This document shows, in pieces, positions 39,718 through 52,260 of a stretch of 64,000 nt of DNA. Made by a program: the position numbers and the translations under genes. Below the pieces are notes generated by a model that had not been told where the DNA came from, searched no databases, and saw only the letters and a program-made list of their open reading frames with translations. Each line of letters begins with the position of its first letter. Positions within the stretch are counted from its first letter, which is position 1. This stretch comes from Monomorium pharaonis (lineage: Eukaryota > Arthropoda > Insecta > Hymenoptera > Formicidae): the NCBI RefSeq assembly GCF_013373865.1, contig NC_050471.1, forward strand, positions 7,973,307-8,037,306, read 5' to 3'.

Positions 39718-40500
39718 AAAATTTTCAGTAAATTAACGCACATATACGGAGAGACATCGTGATTTACCGTAGATTTCGCATCGCGGTTGAAAGGTGCAGT
39801 CGAGTCGCGGGCTTGTGCATAAAGCACAAAGCACGCGGCTTTTATTTTCGGAGCTAAACGGTACGAAATGAGAAAGCTTGCTGGAGCACGTTTAAATTAC
39901 CCCTTTCCCCCATTTGATCCCCGCAACGACCGGCCGCTATCTTCACACTAATTGGTTTAATTTCTGCACTGATTATGCCGGTTATTCGCAGCGCCGTTTC
40001 AAACACCACGAAAACTGAGATCCGTGTCTTCTCAAATGGCTCGGCTATGTGGCTCGGGAAAGTGCTAAATATTCTCGCGTGTAATCGCGATCTGGTGCTC
40101 ATCCAGTTTCATTTCGCAGCTAAGATCAAGTAAAACGGTACATCGCAATTTACACAACAAATATTTGATAATAATTTTATTAGAAATATATTCCTATACG
40201 CTTATATTATACATATATTAAATACTTTTCGGACTCCACGTATAATTTAAATAAAAATTAAAAAATAAAGAAGTAATTAAATATTTAAAAAATTTTTAAT
40301 TAAATAAAACTGAGTTAATTTTAACTAACTTTTGAAAATTAATTTAAATTATACAATTTAAAAATTTCTGTAATTTTAATCTATTTATAATTGTAAAATT
40401 ATTAAATAACATAATATACACAAATCAAACGATACATATTTATAATAATTATTAATACTTGTCCACGATGCTACATAAAATTTATCATCTTGTACTGCTA
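38647..40500. other. AT-rich DNA with a GC-richer block at 39.40-40.10 kb
   Basis: It holds the long (GA)n run. No gene is recognised. Confidence 0.55.
39671..39717. repeat. (GA)n microsatellite
   Basis: One of the longest nearly pure dinucleotide runs in the window (about 22 GA units), between AT-rich DNA and a CpG-richer block. Confidence 0.97.
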
Positions 40501-42900
40501 ATAAATCTAGCGGTATTGTCGCCGTTCAAGATGGAGGCCAGGGGACTTCTCGAAACGCAGAAACCATCGCTTTAAGATGGGGTCATTTTTGCACTTCGCA
40601 CAGAGGATTCTGGCCCGACAAACTTTAAATTACATTCGAAGGACCCGTCCTCCGGCTGTCACTGCCGCGAAGAACGAGCTCGTCCTCGCGCGCAGCAGCC
40701 CCGTCATCGGTTTCCCTTAATTTATATAGACGGGGACGCTTATTCGCACCGCTTTCTTCGGACCTCCTTCTCGCCGAGAAGAAGGCGAAGAAGAAGAGGA
40801 AAAAGACGAGGGAAGAGGGAGAAGCAAACTAGCAGCCATATCCCCGGAAGTTAACTTTCTCCCTGATTGACGTTCGGTTATTGTTGGCATTTGCATAACT
40901 CGTCCTGCTCGCTCCAGCTGCGCTCCTTTCGCGAGACGAACCTCGAGGTAACTGAAAGACAAGGCCGTCGAGGAGAAAGATGCGAAAGAGAAAGAAGAAA
41001 AGGAAGGTGACGATGGTGATGAGGGGTGGAGAGACGAGGAGAAAAGGTCGTGGAGGAACAGAAGAAGAATGCGGGAACGGCCCGCGTGTCAAATCGAATT
41101 TGCCTCATTTGCCCTGAGCGGCGACTCCGCCAGCCAGCCAGCAAGAGAATCTATTAGAATAATTTTTATGAATCTAATTTTAAATTCCGGCGAACGAAGT
41201 TACTTTACTGTCACGCTGTCAGCGGCTCTTTATTAAGTGGTCCTCCTTGGCGGCGTTGGCGCCGCCGCCGCCGCGCTCACCCCTCGCCCCATCACCTTCA
41301 CGACCCCGCGCCGCCACCACCGACGACCTGTCACCCATTGGAAAGGAATAATTTAAATAATTTCCCACCTAATTCCTCTCTGTCCGAGGAACACGGAAAG
41401 AGAGAGAGAGAGAGAGACGCGAGCGATCCCACCCCAAAAGCCAGATTTTGCAACGACGATTGCCGGAAGTCCTTCCGTCTATGTTATTTAAATTTCACAT
41501 TATTTTAAACGATTACGTGCGCTCGTCTAACGTGACGATCTAAATACGATCTTTAATCGCAAACAGAACAATAGCAATTCATATTTTTTCTTGTTAAGAA
41601 TTCATTTATCTCCATTTACTTGTATGTAAATGTCATACATTTTTTTATGTTTAAAATTTGATGACTAATACTCCTTTCCTTTTAAATCAATTAAAATAAA
41701 ATCAATATTGAAACTAGTTATTGTTATTAACAATTATAAACTAGTTATTAACAGAAGCATTTTTTGTGATTAACAATTTTTTGAAGAACAATTAGATTTT
41801 TTTTAAATTACAATCAGCAAGATATTATATTAAATTCATGAAAGAATGTAAATTTCGTATCGTATATCGATACCAACTCGCTAAATACTACTGGAAATTA
41901 ATTCTCAAGTCGTTAACTATAGGAATTGTACGGTTGGATCGTTAAGATTATTTATTAACCACACACCGTGCATGCACACAATCCGCACGAACACTTGGAA
42001 AAATATTGATAATCTAGAATACAGGTTTTACCTCCCGCAAAGAGAGGGGCTCGGTCCTCCGTATCTGCCCGATCAATTAACTGCGAGATTAACTTAATTC
42101 CTCATATACGTCATCACTTACTGCGCGTATATACGTATACGTTGCATAGAAGCACGTGTGTTGAGCGAGCCGCGCTACACATTCTCGCATATATGTGACT
42201 GAATTCAAAACGACCTTGAGAGATATATCACACGCGTCTTAAAACTCTTACATCGTGATACACGATCGATATACTTTCGAATTTCACGCATTCGTCACAC
42301 AATCACTTCATTGCGTAAAATGAACCATTAGGCAGAATAGTGGTGTAAATCGGTGAACATATATTTTAGGACTTATGTTCGAATTATCGACCGAATGATC
42401 ATATAGTAGTACTGACTATCGGCGCCGTCGTCGCTGACAAGGGTTCGAGACAAAATTCGTATGCGAAAAGCACGAGTCGATTTGAAGCTACGGATGTGGC
42501 AACACGTATTGTCAAAAATATATTAGAATAAAGTGAAACTACGCACTAATTATCTTTGAGTAATTAACTTATTGTTAGTGTTGTGCTTGTCTGAGTTATC
42601 ACAAAAAAATCAATTTATAACACCATCACGCAAAACAACGTATATTTTAAAACGCCTCTTTGAAGATTAGATCTAAAAGACGGAAATATTATTGGCAGTT
42701 TTTAAGCTTTTAATATTGACTGTGGGAATATACTGCGTACAACATGAATAACGCGGAGCAATGAGAAAGATAAAAGATGTGCGTAAAAATAAGAGACGTA
42801 ATGATTTTCCCGTGTGTATATGCAGGATGATACATGAATACGTGGATCCTTAAACGATTTCCATCATACGAATATTTTTGTCGTCACTTAACCACTCTTT
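40501..42900. other. CpG-rich island (40.50-41.48 kb) and mixed DNA
   Basis: GCC-repeat-like DNA is at about 41.26 kb. 41.5-41.94 kb is AT-rich; 41.95-42.5 kb is moderately CG-rich. Frames are low complexity. Confidence 0.5.
41396..41417. repeat. (GA)n microsatellite
   Basis: A short GA run at the end of the CpG-rich island at 40.50-41.48 kb. Confidence 0.9.
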
Positions 42901-43183
42901 GAAATGAAAAATAACGAGACGTGAAAGGAGATGGAGACCCTCATGTTTAAAAAAATAGTTTCTCCTTACGATTTTCCATTATACTTCACACACGATTTTC
43001 TCATCAAATCGCAAATCGTTCTCTCACGCGAAAAAACTAAAAGGAAGCGCATCCCCTTTCTCCTTGATAAGGTAGGCAGGTATGATAAACGGTGCGTGGA
43101 GTTCCAACGGGCAGATGGAGCGCCTCGACGGCCTATATATTCGCGGCTTATTTTAGAACGTTACCGAGTGGAGCCGAGCGTGC

Positions 43184-43265
43184 TTGCACGCACGCATACG
43201 CGTGAGAAAGTGTGGACGCATGTGCACCGATTGCGACTCGCTGGACATTATGCGTGCGTGCTCGC
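43184..43265. other. Inverted repeat with 13-bp perfect arms near a TATA-like site
   Basis: GCACGCACGCATA is matched by TATGCGTGCGTGC about 50 bp downstream. Upstream at about 43132 is CTATATATTCGCGG, a TATA-like box, in a CpG-rich island at 42.93-43.34 kb. A core promoter is possible but unproven. Confidence 0.25.
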
Positions 43266-44765
43266 TCGCCATGCTATAAGTAGAATGTATGTACGATCCG
43301 TTCTGTGGTCGTGCGTTATCGAGTCTATCGATATCTATTAGGAAATGAAAATTAATAGACTTAATATAATTAGACTATTTGTAGTCCAAAAAATTATTCG
43401 AGCGCATTAGTCATCGTTTATCGTGTACAAAATTCCTTTTAAAGAGTCTGATCATCCGCAAAGACTTAAAAGCCCATGGAGTCTAACTGAAAAATAGTAG
43501 GTTGACTCACAATAAGTTAACAGTTGACTCTTTCACTTTTATACAATTATTTAACTGGTCTAGTTTGCTACTTTACCGCAGAATTTTTTCCTCGCAAAAA
43601 AGTGCGCGTATTATCAATTTTACGCAAATTTTACTTCCATATTCGTCTGTTATTTTGAAGTTTGATAGAATATCATTTAAGTTTGTATTACATAATAGCG
43701 TTCGATAGTGTTTAATAAAATCTTTTCGTTTTACGGTAATAAAATGAGCTACATGATGCAAGTAACAGAATCCCTTGCTGACGAGAAAGTTTTCATGTAT
43801 AGAGACTGACCAAATATATGCAAGAAGGGTGACTTGAAAAAATCGTTGGTCACGCATATTGCGCGCATACGAACTGGCCTACTTTTTCGTCGAGCTCGAT
43901 CTCGGATATCGAGAAATTCCAAGCATATCATCCGCATATGCGTGAGTTGGCTTTCAGGCGCCAGTTGGTCAGCAAACGACGTTAACCTATCATCTGGCTA
44001 TAAAAATATCAAAAATAGTAAATTGCTATTGTTGATCATCGCGGTAAAACCAGAAATTTACAAAACTCACGCTTAGTATTAATACTTAATAAAAACATAG
44101 ACATTAATTATTTCAGAAGAAACTCGACGTCAATGATGACGTAATTATTATGTGATCCCTATTATATGATGTCATTAAGTCGAATCAGCAAAAAGTGTCT
44201 TTATGAAAATAAATAATAAAACTTTTCGAAGAGTTTATTTTAATCATGTATCGAAATTAGATTGACTATGCTGTCATTTGTGAAAAGAGAAATTTAAAGA
44301 TTATGGTGCGATAGTGAGATTTAACATTTATTTTAAATATAATGTTCACTGAATTCTTTTATTTAATTAACTAATTTTTTAGTTTTTTTCCATATACATA
44401 TAATGTATCTAAGCAACATGATTCAAGTTTTAGATTTTAGATTAATTAATAGATATATTCTGTTTTCATGGCTTATAAAAATCTCATAATTTAATTATAT
44501 TTTTAAAATAAAATTTGAGACTGCGAATTTTATTCATACATCGGCTCATTAATCCGTGAATACTTTCTCCGTGTCTTATAAACTTACCAAATGCGAATCG
44601 CGAAAATATCGTGTCGTGTGCCGCGGTATAGCACAGTTATAACCGAGAACAAGATATCAGCCGACAATGCGGAGAAAAAAGGTTTCCGGCTCATAGATTT
44701 CGGAATTTCGTGACTGGTTGTTAAGCGCGTGTACAATTCATATCCATTACGAAACCACAACGAGT

Positions 44766-44788
44766 TATATATATATATATATATATAC
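44766..44788. repeat. (TA)n microsatellite
   Basis: A pure TA run of about 11 units in AT-rich DNA. Confidence 0.95.
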
Positions 44789-45202
44789 AGTTATGATCTT
44801 TAACATGTAAAAATTTTAAACGATATCAATCTTTCGATAAAGCAATAAAATCTGTTCGTTAATGTTTTAAAAATATCCGTGAATCAAGAATATCTTTTGA
44901 GGATAATTCTGGCGGCTAACTGTCGAATATAATTTTGCATAATCTCGCAGATGCATTTTGTCAGTCTTATAAAAAAATATTTAATAATGTATAAAATGTC
45001 GAAATATTTCCATAATATGGTACACAACAATGATGTTTAACTTGGCGGACTTGCGGACCTGCGTAGTAAATTTTTTGCAGCCCGCCGATTTATAGCTAAA
45101 AAAATAAAAGCATACATATGTTTTTATGTTTCCGAAATAAATACCACACGCTCCGCAAGATTTTGGCTATTTCTGGAAACAATCTTCAGTTTAAAATATT
45201 TT

Positions 45203-45236
45203 ATCTCTCTCTCTCTCTCTCTCTCTCCCTCTTTCT
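45203..45236. repeat. (CT)n microsatellite
   Basis: A CT run about 270 bp upstream of the fold-back MITE. Confidence 0.95.
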
Positions 45237-45503
45237 TTAATAAAAGTTAAATATTTAATTTTAGTGAAGGCAATAAATTCTCGCAATAAATTCGCAAATA
45301 GTTAAAAGTATATAAAAAATTGCTCATCGAAAGAAGTAATGGAATTTCATCTTTCAGAGAGCTATCCAAATATAGAAAATACTTTTTATAAAATAAATAA
45401 ATAATTTGTATGTATCACAAAACTAATATACATGTAAAATCTATCTTCTCTCTTTAAAAATATTTTACTTTCCTATAAATAAATTAATAGTTCGATTGGT
45501 TCG

Positions 45504-45700
45504 TACACAGAGAGAAAGATTTCTTTAGATTTAATAAACAGTTTTGTTCGACTATTTCAAAGCATATGTTTCTTTGGTTTTAATAAATTTTATACAGATT
45601 TCTTTAGATATAATAAAATTTATTAGAAACAAAGAAATATATGCTTTGGAATAGTCGAACAAAACGGTTTATTAAATTTAAAGAAATCTTTCTCTGTGTA
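45504..45700. mobile_element. Fold-back MITE, nearly perfect palindrome of about 197 bp
   Basis: Two arms of about 90 bp (45504-45593 and 45611-45700) are inverted copies with few mismatches. Both carry CACAGAGAAAGATTTCTTTA-like ends, TTTTGTTCGACTATT and AAAGCATAT. The short centre holds another copy of AGATTTCTTTAGA. Both ends are bordered by TA, as in Tc1/mariner-type insertions. It has no coding capacity. High arm identity suggests a fairly recent insertion. Confidence 0.8.
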
Positions 45701-45859
45701 ACTATATAATTTATAACATTACAAGAAATAATATTCTTTGCATGCAGCTATGTTAATATATTAATACGCTGCTTAAAGTTGATGCAATAATTGCGAGGAG
45801 ACAAAGATTCACGATGACATGCGAAAATCTTTTGTTCCTTTTGAAACGTAGTTAATGCA

Positions 45860-46055
45860 GCCACTGAGAAAACGAGACTTGCACTCTCAGTGGCACGGTC
45901 AGCTATGACTAACTAATGAGATGACTTGTGCATTTTGTCCGCGTGCATTGCTACGTGCGTAGCAAGTGCAACCGCACTGAGTAGTCGCCAAATGTCAGTT
46001 CAATCTGCTGCGCATTCAAGCCACATGCGCACAGGTACGCTCAGACTTATTCTGA
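45860..46055 (+). other. Cluster of four hairpins
   Basis: GCCACTGAGA pairs with TCTCAGTGGC (45860-45894). TGCATTGCTACG pairs with CGTAGCAAGTGCA with one bulge (45944-45970). TGCGCA pairs with TGCGCA (46009-46031). TCAGA pairs with TCTGA (46041-46055). Four stems in under 200 bp suggest a folded RNA or the remains of a mobile element. No protein is visible. Confidence 0.4.
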
Positions 46056-48170
46056 CTAACATTCATCACAATGAAACGATAGGGAGACATCGAGCCATTG
46101 AGACGTATCATGCACTTATCTCTTACAAGCTCGACTTGTCAGTAGTATAGTCAGTATTAGTATAATAAACGGTAGTAGTCAATTTTCTCGTAAACTGTTA
46201 ATTACTTTATAAAACTCGTACAGTATCAAGTCCTTTTTATATTTTCCAGATTCACGTGGTAAAAATAATATTCATTTAATTTAATATAAAAATGAATGGA
46301 ATTTAACAGAGGTAATGCTGGAGTTTCTGTGCGTATAAATTTATTGCCAAGTAATATATTAAATGGGAATTGTTATAATACATGCCAAATCGTATATATA
46401 ATGGGAAACTTTTCTTATGAAAAATGAAAAATATTATATTTGACTCATATTTAAATCTAATTACAATTTCAATTGCATCTTATTAAGAAAGTTTGAAAAG
46501 AGATGATAAGGAAGACTTATCAGATGTCTTAATGTTGCAAATTGTCACGCGGAAGTATAAGATATTTTGGTTTGCATGTACATTACTATGGAGATTACAA
46601 GGCGGATATAAAAGCGCAAACTAAATATTATGAAGGTATATTATAACGCGGAACACGAACGCGGAAACGGACGCGTAAAAATACGCCGGCGGATATATTT
46701 ACCCTAAAATTTTAATCAACCGTTCAGCCCGACAATAGCGAGAGCGTACCAGTCACAAATATTTACGCACGTCAAGTGTAGACACATTCAGAACGCACGC
46801 GGCCGGCTGGATATCAAAAATAAATAAAATATCGGATCCGGGAACATTTTTATTAAAACGCCGCGGCGCTTTATCGCTCGAAATTATCGTCGCCGACATC
46901 TCTCTATTCCCGCTGCTGGAGAACCGACTGGCACTGTCAAAAGCTCCGATAACGAAGGCGCATTTTTAAGTCAGTCTCACCTCTTGTGAAACCGACCCAT
47001 ACATAGAAATTCCTCGTGTAACCGTATATACGCACGTGGAAAGAAAAATTTCACATACGTAAAAAACCGTAGTACATGCATATATTTGGATTTGCGCGCA
47101 CATACAGATGACACACACGTGGTTACGCACGGGCGCGCGTGCGCTCGCTCACGCACACGTGTAAATGACCGACCGTGTAGAACGCGCACGCATACCGTAC
47201 ATACTCTTTTGGACGAAGTTCGCCTTGGCTGGGGAAGAGCCTGACACCGCGTCACGAGCATTACGCAAGCAGAGTGCGTAGGCCAAGGCGCCACGCATGA
47301 TATCTAGCGGGTGTTCGCTTACAAGCTAACGAATGACGAGAGACGTTCAGTCGAGAAGAGACACGTTGTCATACTAATCACACGCACAGTTTGCGAGTTA
47401 CGTCTCTCTCGCGTTTGTTACTTTCATAGGTGCGAACGTGCAGTTACCGAGTTGCGAGATAAAACCCGCGCAATTTGTCGGCTATCGCTCGTTGATTGGC
47501 AACACGTAAAGTGTTATGTATATTTATCAAATGTAATCGAAGCGTCGCTTACATAAGAATCTTAATGACGATTGTCGAAACGAGTAGTTTATGTAATCAG
47601 AGATTTTTAAGCGGAGTGCAAAAAAAGTGGCGATGGGGGGACTAAAAAATGTAATTAATTCAATGGAAAGTGACATTCCACCGTGATATTATTGAGAAAA
47701 GTGATTTCCATTTTAAAAAAAGAAAAAAGGTGATCCTAAAAATTGGAGGCATAAATGTCAAACTATGCTAACTCCTACACATCGTAGCTTTACATAAAAG
47801 AGAAGTTTTTAAATCTGGTTTGTTACACTTTTTTCAAGGCAAGATATTTTTTTAATTATTTTTATTAAATTATAATAAGTAAGCATGGAGAGAATATAAA
47901 TACAAAATGATATAAAATGATTTAAAATTCAGACCTTTTTTCGTGAAATTCTCTTTTACGGAACATACACAAAGCAGACAAATTATTCGGGTATACGATA
48001 TTTTATGCTTTCTTGGCTGAAAATTTGTTTATTTTAATACTTATTAATTCAACGTAATTATAATTTTATTTCTTTTTTTTTTTCGATTTGGATTCAAAAT
48101 TCCATTACAGCATGGAGATCCTAAAAATGAAACCTCATAGTGGGGGATTAATTCTGGCGCAGTTTTCAAT
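46056..48170. other. AT-rich DNA then a large CpG-rich island (46.62-47.56 kb)
   Basis: The island has alternating CG/CA/GT purine-pyrimidine runs (47.10-47.16 kb) that could adopt Z-DNA. No exon is recognised. 47.57-48.17 kb is AT-rich. Confidence 0.45.
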
Positions 48171-49202
48171 ATCGATTTAATTCCTGTTCGCGACCCACAT
48201 ACGCGAAATTATGTAATGAAAGGCGTAAGACCTGGGTGTATTAAAAAGCAGCCGGGCGGTTATCGATGCGTGACACCGAGAACCTATCACGGTCTACTTA
48301 GCGATGTCGGTCGTTGTAAAATCAATTAAACCACTCTTAACCGTGATTTTTCCTTATTTCCTCCCGTTTTACTCGTCCGTCCTACTGTGTGATCATCGGG
48401 CAGCCGCGTTTAATTGCTCTTGCCGCGTTATAGAATCAATTTTTCATCAAGTCAGGTCACCATAAATATAGACATTGATTATGACTATTTTTCTGCATGT
48501 TTAAAAGTTAGAAAGATGGAAAGAAGGATCTTAAAGAATTTATTTTATTTATCTCGAAAAATTACTTTCCTCTCAAAACGTACAAAATAAAAGATAGTTA
48601 ATAATAGAAAAGATGAATTGAATTAAATTATTAGTGCAAAAGTAATAAGAAATGGTATACAGAATGTTCTACGATCATGTTTCTTTATTCCCGGATATTA
48701 GAAGACATACGATGGGGAATACGACGATTTTTTATTGAGATATCGATAACTATGAAATTAATCAATGCTGAAAATTTTAACGATATTACGGAAGGGAGAG
48801 AAAAAGGAGAGGCTGAGACCTATAGAGTCGTGCAATTTATGGATCGTGCGCGCAATTACGACTGAAACGCGGCAGACAGGTTTATTGCAAACGACCGGTC
48901 GACCAATCGCAGCGCGCGTTCGAGAGGCGTGCGTGAACGTCGTGGTTCGATTAGAATTTCTAATGGTGCGCGCTGCAGTATGTGCGCCTACAGTACGTCA
49001 GAAACGCGTGGCCGTCTTGCTCGATCATGTCGGATATAAATATTGCTTGCGAATTCCGTTAAGCATTTTTCCATAACTTGAGAATAATAGAATAATAAAA
49101 CTTTTATATCTCTATATTTTTTTCTTGTTTTCTTTGATAATTTTTTGACCATATTTGATGAGGTTTAAACTTTGCCCTAGGAAAAAGTTTGTGTGTGAGA
49201 AG

Positions 49203-49233
<31 letters not shown>

Positions 49234-50000
49234 CATTTTCTAATTTAAAAATACTCTACTACATAGAAAAAATGGTTTGCTTAAAGTATCTGAAAATTTA
49301 GCTTCAAATATAAAACTAAAAATAATTTTATTTGACTATTAAAATGATTATGTAGCCAGTTACTCAAAACTTTTTGCAACATTACTCATTTTGCTTAAAC
49401 GTCCTTCATAAATATTTTTTTATAGTCAATAAAATTATTTTTGGACCTGTAGTTGTATTTTTAGAATACTTGAATAAAACCATTCTTTCCGTAATCTTGC
49501 TTAGATTTGACTTTTTCAGACTATATAAAATTTATAAATTTTCTAGCTCAGCGATGTTATAATGTATTAAATTTCAACTAAATTATAAATTCTAAATATT
49601 CTAAAGAAATTTCCCAGAGGAACGTTAAATATATTAAATATTAAAAGGGTTAACGAGAGTTTCCGTAAGCCAGACGGACGCGGGGTGTGAAAGAGGAAGG
49701 GCGTCTTATCGGCGGCGTTCGTACGAAACATAGGACAGGCAAACCGCATAATGAGAATAAATGCCTAACGGCTAAGGACGACCAGCTCGGAGACTAGTGT
49801 TCGATCCTGAATAATTCATCGGAAACGCACGCTCGATTAGGCAAGACCGCAAGAGCCGGTCACCCCCGCCTAGAAGCGTCGGTTGGCGCCCTTCTTCGTG
49901 CTTCAACCCCCCGCAGGCCGGCCGACGTTACTGCGACGTTATAGTTACGTCATTACACTTACGAAGGGTTGAGAACTAGAGAAATTCAGATCGTCGTCCA
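48171..50000. other. Small CpG-richer patches in AT-rich DNA
   Basis: Patches are at 48.19-48.43, 48.83-49.07 and 49.66-49.99 kb. No gene is seen. Confidence 0.55.
49203..49232. repeat. (GA)n microsatellite
   Basis: A GA run of about 13 units in AT-rich DNA. Confidence 0.95.
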
Positions 50001-52226
50001 GGCATCATTCCTTAACGTGTGAAATCAAGTTGAAAGAAATTATAATCTCTCAGGATCAAAATTTGTTACTTTTATGATAAACCAAGGAAAATAGAAGACG
50101 TTTTGTTTCATCTGAAATACTAGCACATGATAATTCATTTCTGAAAATTTCTGATCTATCTTACTTTTAATTTAATATTTTTATCTTCCGAATGTCAATG
50201 AATAATTTAATTAATAAGTTGCAATTTCTGAAAGATTAATTCAATAGTCGTAAATTTTTCTAAATTGCTCTTGTTCCTTTCGTAATAAAAATTTCTTGTA
50301 AAAATTAATATCTTGTAATATTCCTAGTTATTTTATTTTAAAAATAAAATAAAGTTATCTGAAAAATAAGAAAATTGATCATCAAAAATGAAATTTCGAT
50401 GAACGGAACTGTGGAAACAATTTCATATCATTTATGTTTAGATTACTTTTTCTATATATTTTTTTTTTAATATGTAAAAGTGGTAATGATATAATTGGAC
50501 AAGAAAAAGAAATTTTGATTTCTAGAGACACGCCATGGTCAATTTTGTGTTAATGCGTCGGAGAAAATATTAAAAAAGGATTAGGTTAAAAATTTATATG
50601 AAAATTTATTTGATAAAAAACGATGTTGCAGTATACTTTTTAACTGAAGCGTGCGTGTCAAGCAATAATTAGAATCGCGTATTGACGACGCATGCTGCGA
50701 CAAAATATGCCGTGTTGTATGCGTGTGAATATTTTTTATGAATTTTTTTTTCGTTATATATTTCCATAATCCAGGCGTGGAAAATTAAAAATTAAATTCC
50801 ATATATAGTTTGCGCGCCTCTAATTATTCTGCCTTTATGCAGACTTATAAATAGATACAGCCCCCTTTTTTTTTACTTTAACTTTCATCTGTGGTTTCAT
50901 CGGTCTTTAGTTTTTTCAGTCGACATAATTATTTTTTACGCAGAAATCTCTCTAAATAAGTTATTTTCATGTAGAAAATATTTTTTGTAAAGAAACGAAG
51001 ATTTTCAGAACATCGATTGTAATTGATTTAACATTCCCACGTGAAATATCTCTGTAAGGAAATGTGACGAATGTCATGACACAAATCGCCGAGAAATAAT
51101 TAAGATTTATGTCGGATTATTAGCATTCCAATAGTCATCGTGAAATAAGGTTACAAGGTGACGATGAGAATCTCTTTGAAAAGTAAAACGCGACTCTTTA
51201 CATCTCTCGCGATTATATCCCATCTCGTCTTCGTCGTCCTGCACCTTCTCTCCCTCCGCGAACATTACTCCTGATTAAGGGCAGAAGGCTGAACGTCGAG
51301 ATGCCCGTGACGTGACTCGTTCTTAATTTCCTGCGAGTCGGAATGCCGTTATTGACCGGCGTGTGCCGTTACGACAGTCGCGCACGTGTACACGACGTGC
51401 GCGCGCGAAGGAAGCTGCAATTCTATTTATGCAATCCCAGCATCCCGCCCCTCCGGCGATCCTTTTGGTTTCTTCGCCGCCCTCCCCTTTTCTCCGTCCC
51501 GCGACTTTCTGCTCGAAGGAATGCACACCCGGCGGCATTCCTTATTGGCATTAACGGCGGAAACGTCGAGGCCGCCTAGTTCGAATGACCACTCCTACTT
51601 GCTTGGAAGCTACTCCTACTTGTACGGAAGAGGCCACGAGAAATGACCAGAACGGATGTCGCGACGTTAAACGTTAAAGAGTGGAATCCGCGAAGCTGTG
51701 GCATCACGTCTCGGTCAAATATGTTTGAACGAATTCAAACGTATTTCCGGAGTTGGCGCATATCGAAGTTTCACGCTCTTCGAGTTTTTTTTTTTTTTTA
51801 ATTGGGTAAACTGTTGCCCGAAATGTGTGAAAGTATATCGTATATAGAGTCTGAATCTGTGCCTCGCCGTGATGCTGCCTTTAAGAAAGAAAGACGCCGA
51901 TGTAATCCGTAATCTAAACGAAAAGTTTGCAAAAAGTGTTGTTGCGATTCCGTGGTAACCGTGGTAACGTGAATCGTATCGCAGTTTTCTAGAGTAAGAA
52001 CCGGATCGAACGTTTGATCGATGGATCGGGAGCGATGCTCGCGCCGAATCGCAGGTTCCGTAGAAAAGTGGGTTAAGAAGTCTCGAGAAGAGCGTTAGGC
52101 CTCTTTTATACATACGCTTTTTGCGATGCCGTCGCTACGCGGTAGTCATCGCGCAGTCCGAAGACACATGGATTGATTTCTACACATTTAAACGACAAGT
52201 CTCGGTATTTCCTTCACTTTCGTGAC
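50001..52226. other. AT-rich DNA then CpG-rich block (51.16-52.20 kb)
   Basis: Several overlapping frames in 51.32-51.65 kb in three phases and on both strands show composition-driven openness, not a gene. Confidence 0.55.
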
Positions 52227-52259
<33 letters not shown>

Positions 52260-52260
52260 A
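52227..52260. repeat. (GA)n microsatellite
   Basis: A GA run at the border between a CpG-richer block and AT-rich DNA. Confidence 0.95.

Larger units (their letters stand above)
43346..45503. other. Mostly AT-rich non-coding DNA
   Basis: A small GC-richer patch is at 43.84-44.00 kb. The (TA)n and (CT)n runs listed separately are here. No gene is seen. Confidence 0.6.

Noticed and set aside
42931..43341. 136-codon plus frame
   Set aside because: Low similarity to any family I know; runs from AT-rich DNA into a CpG island without a change of character expected of an exon.
49740..49815. GTTCGATCCTG resembling a tRNA T-arm
   Set aside because: No matching acceptor, D-arm or anticodon stems can be formed around it.
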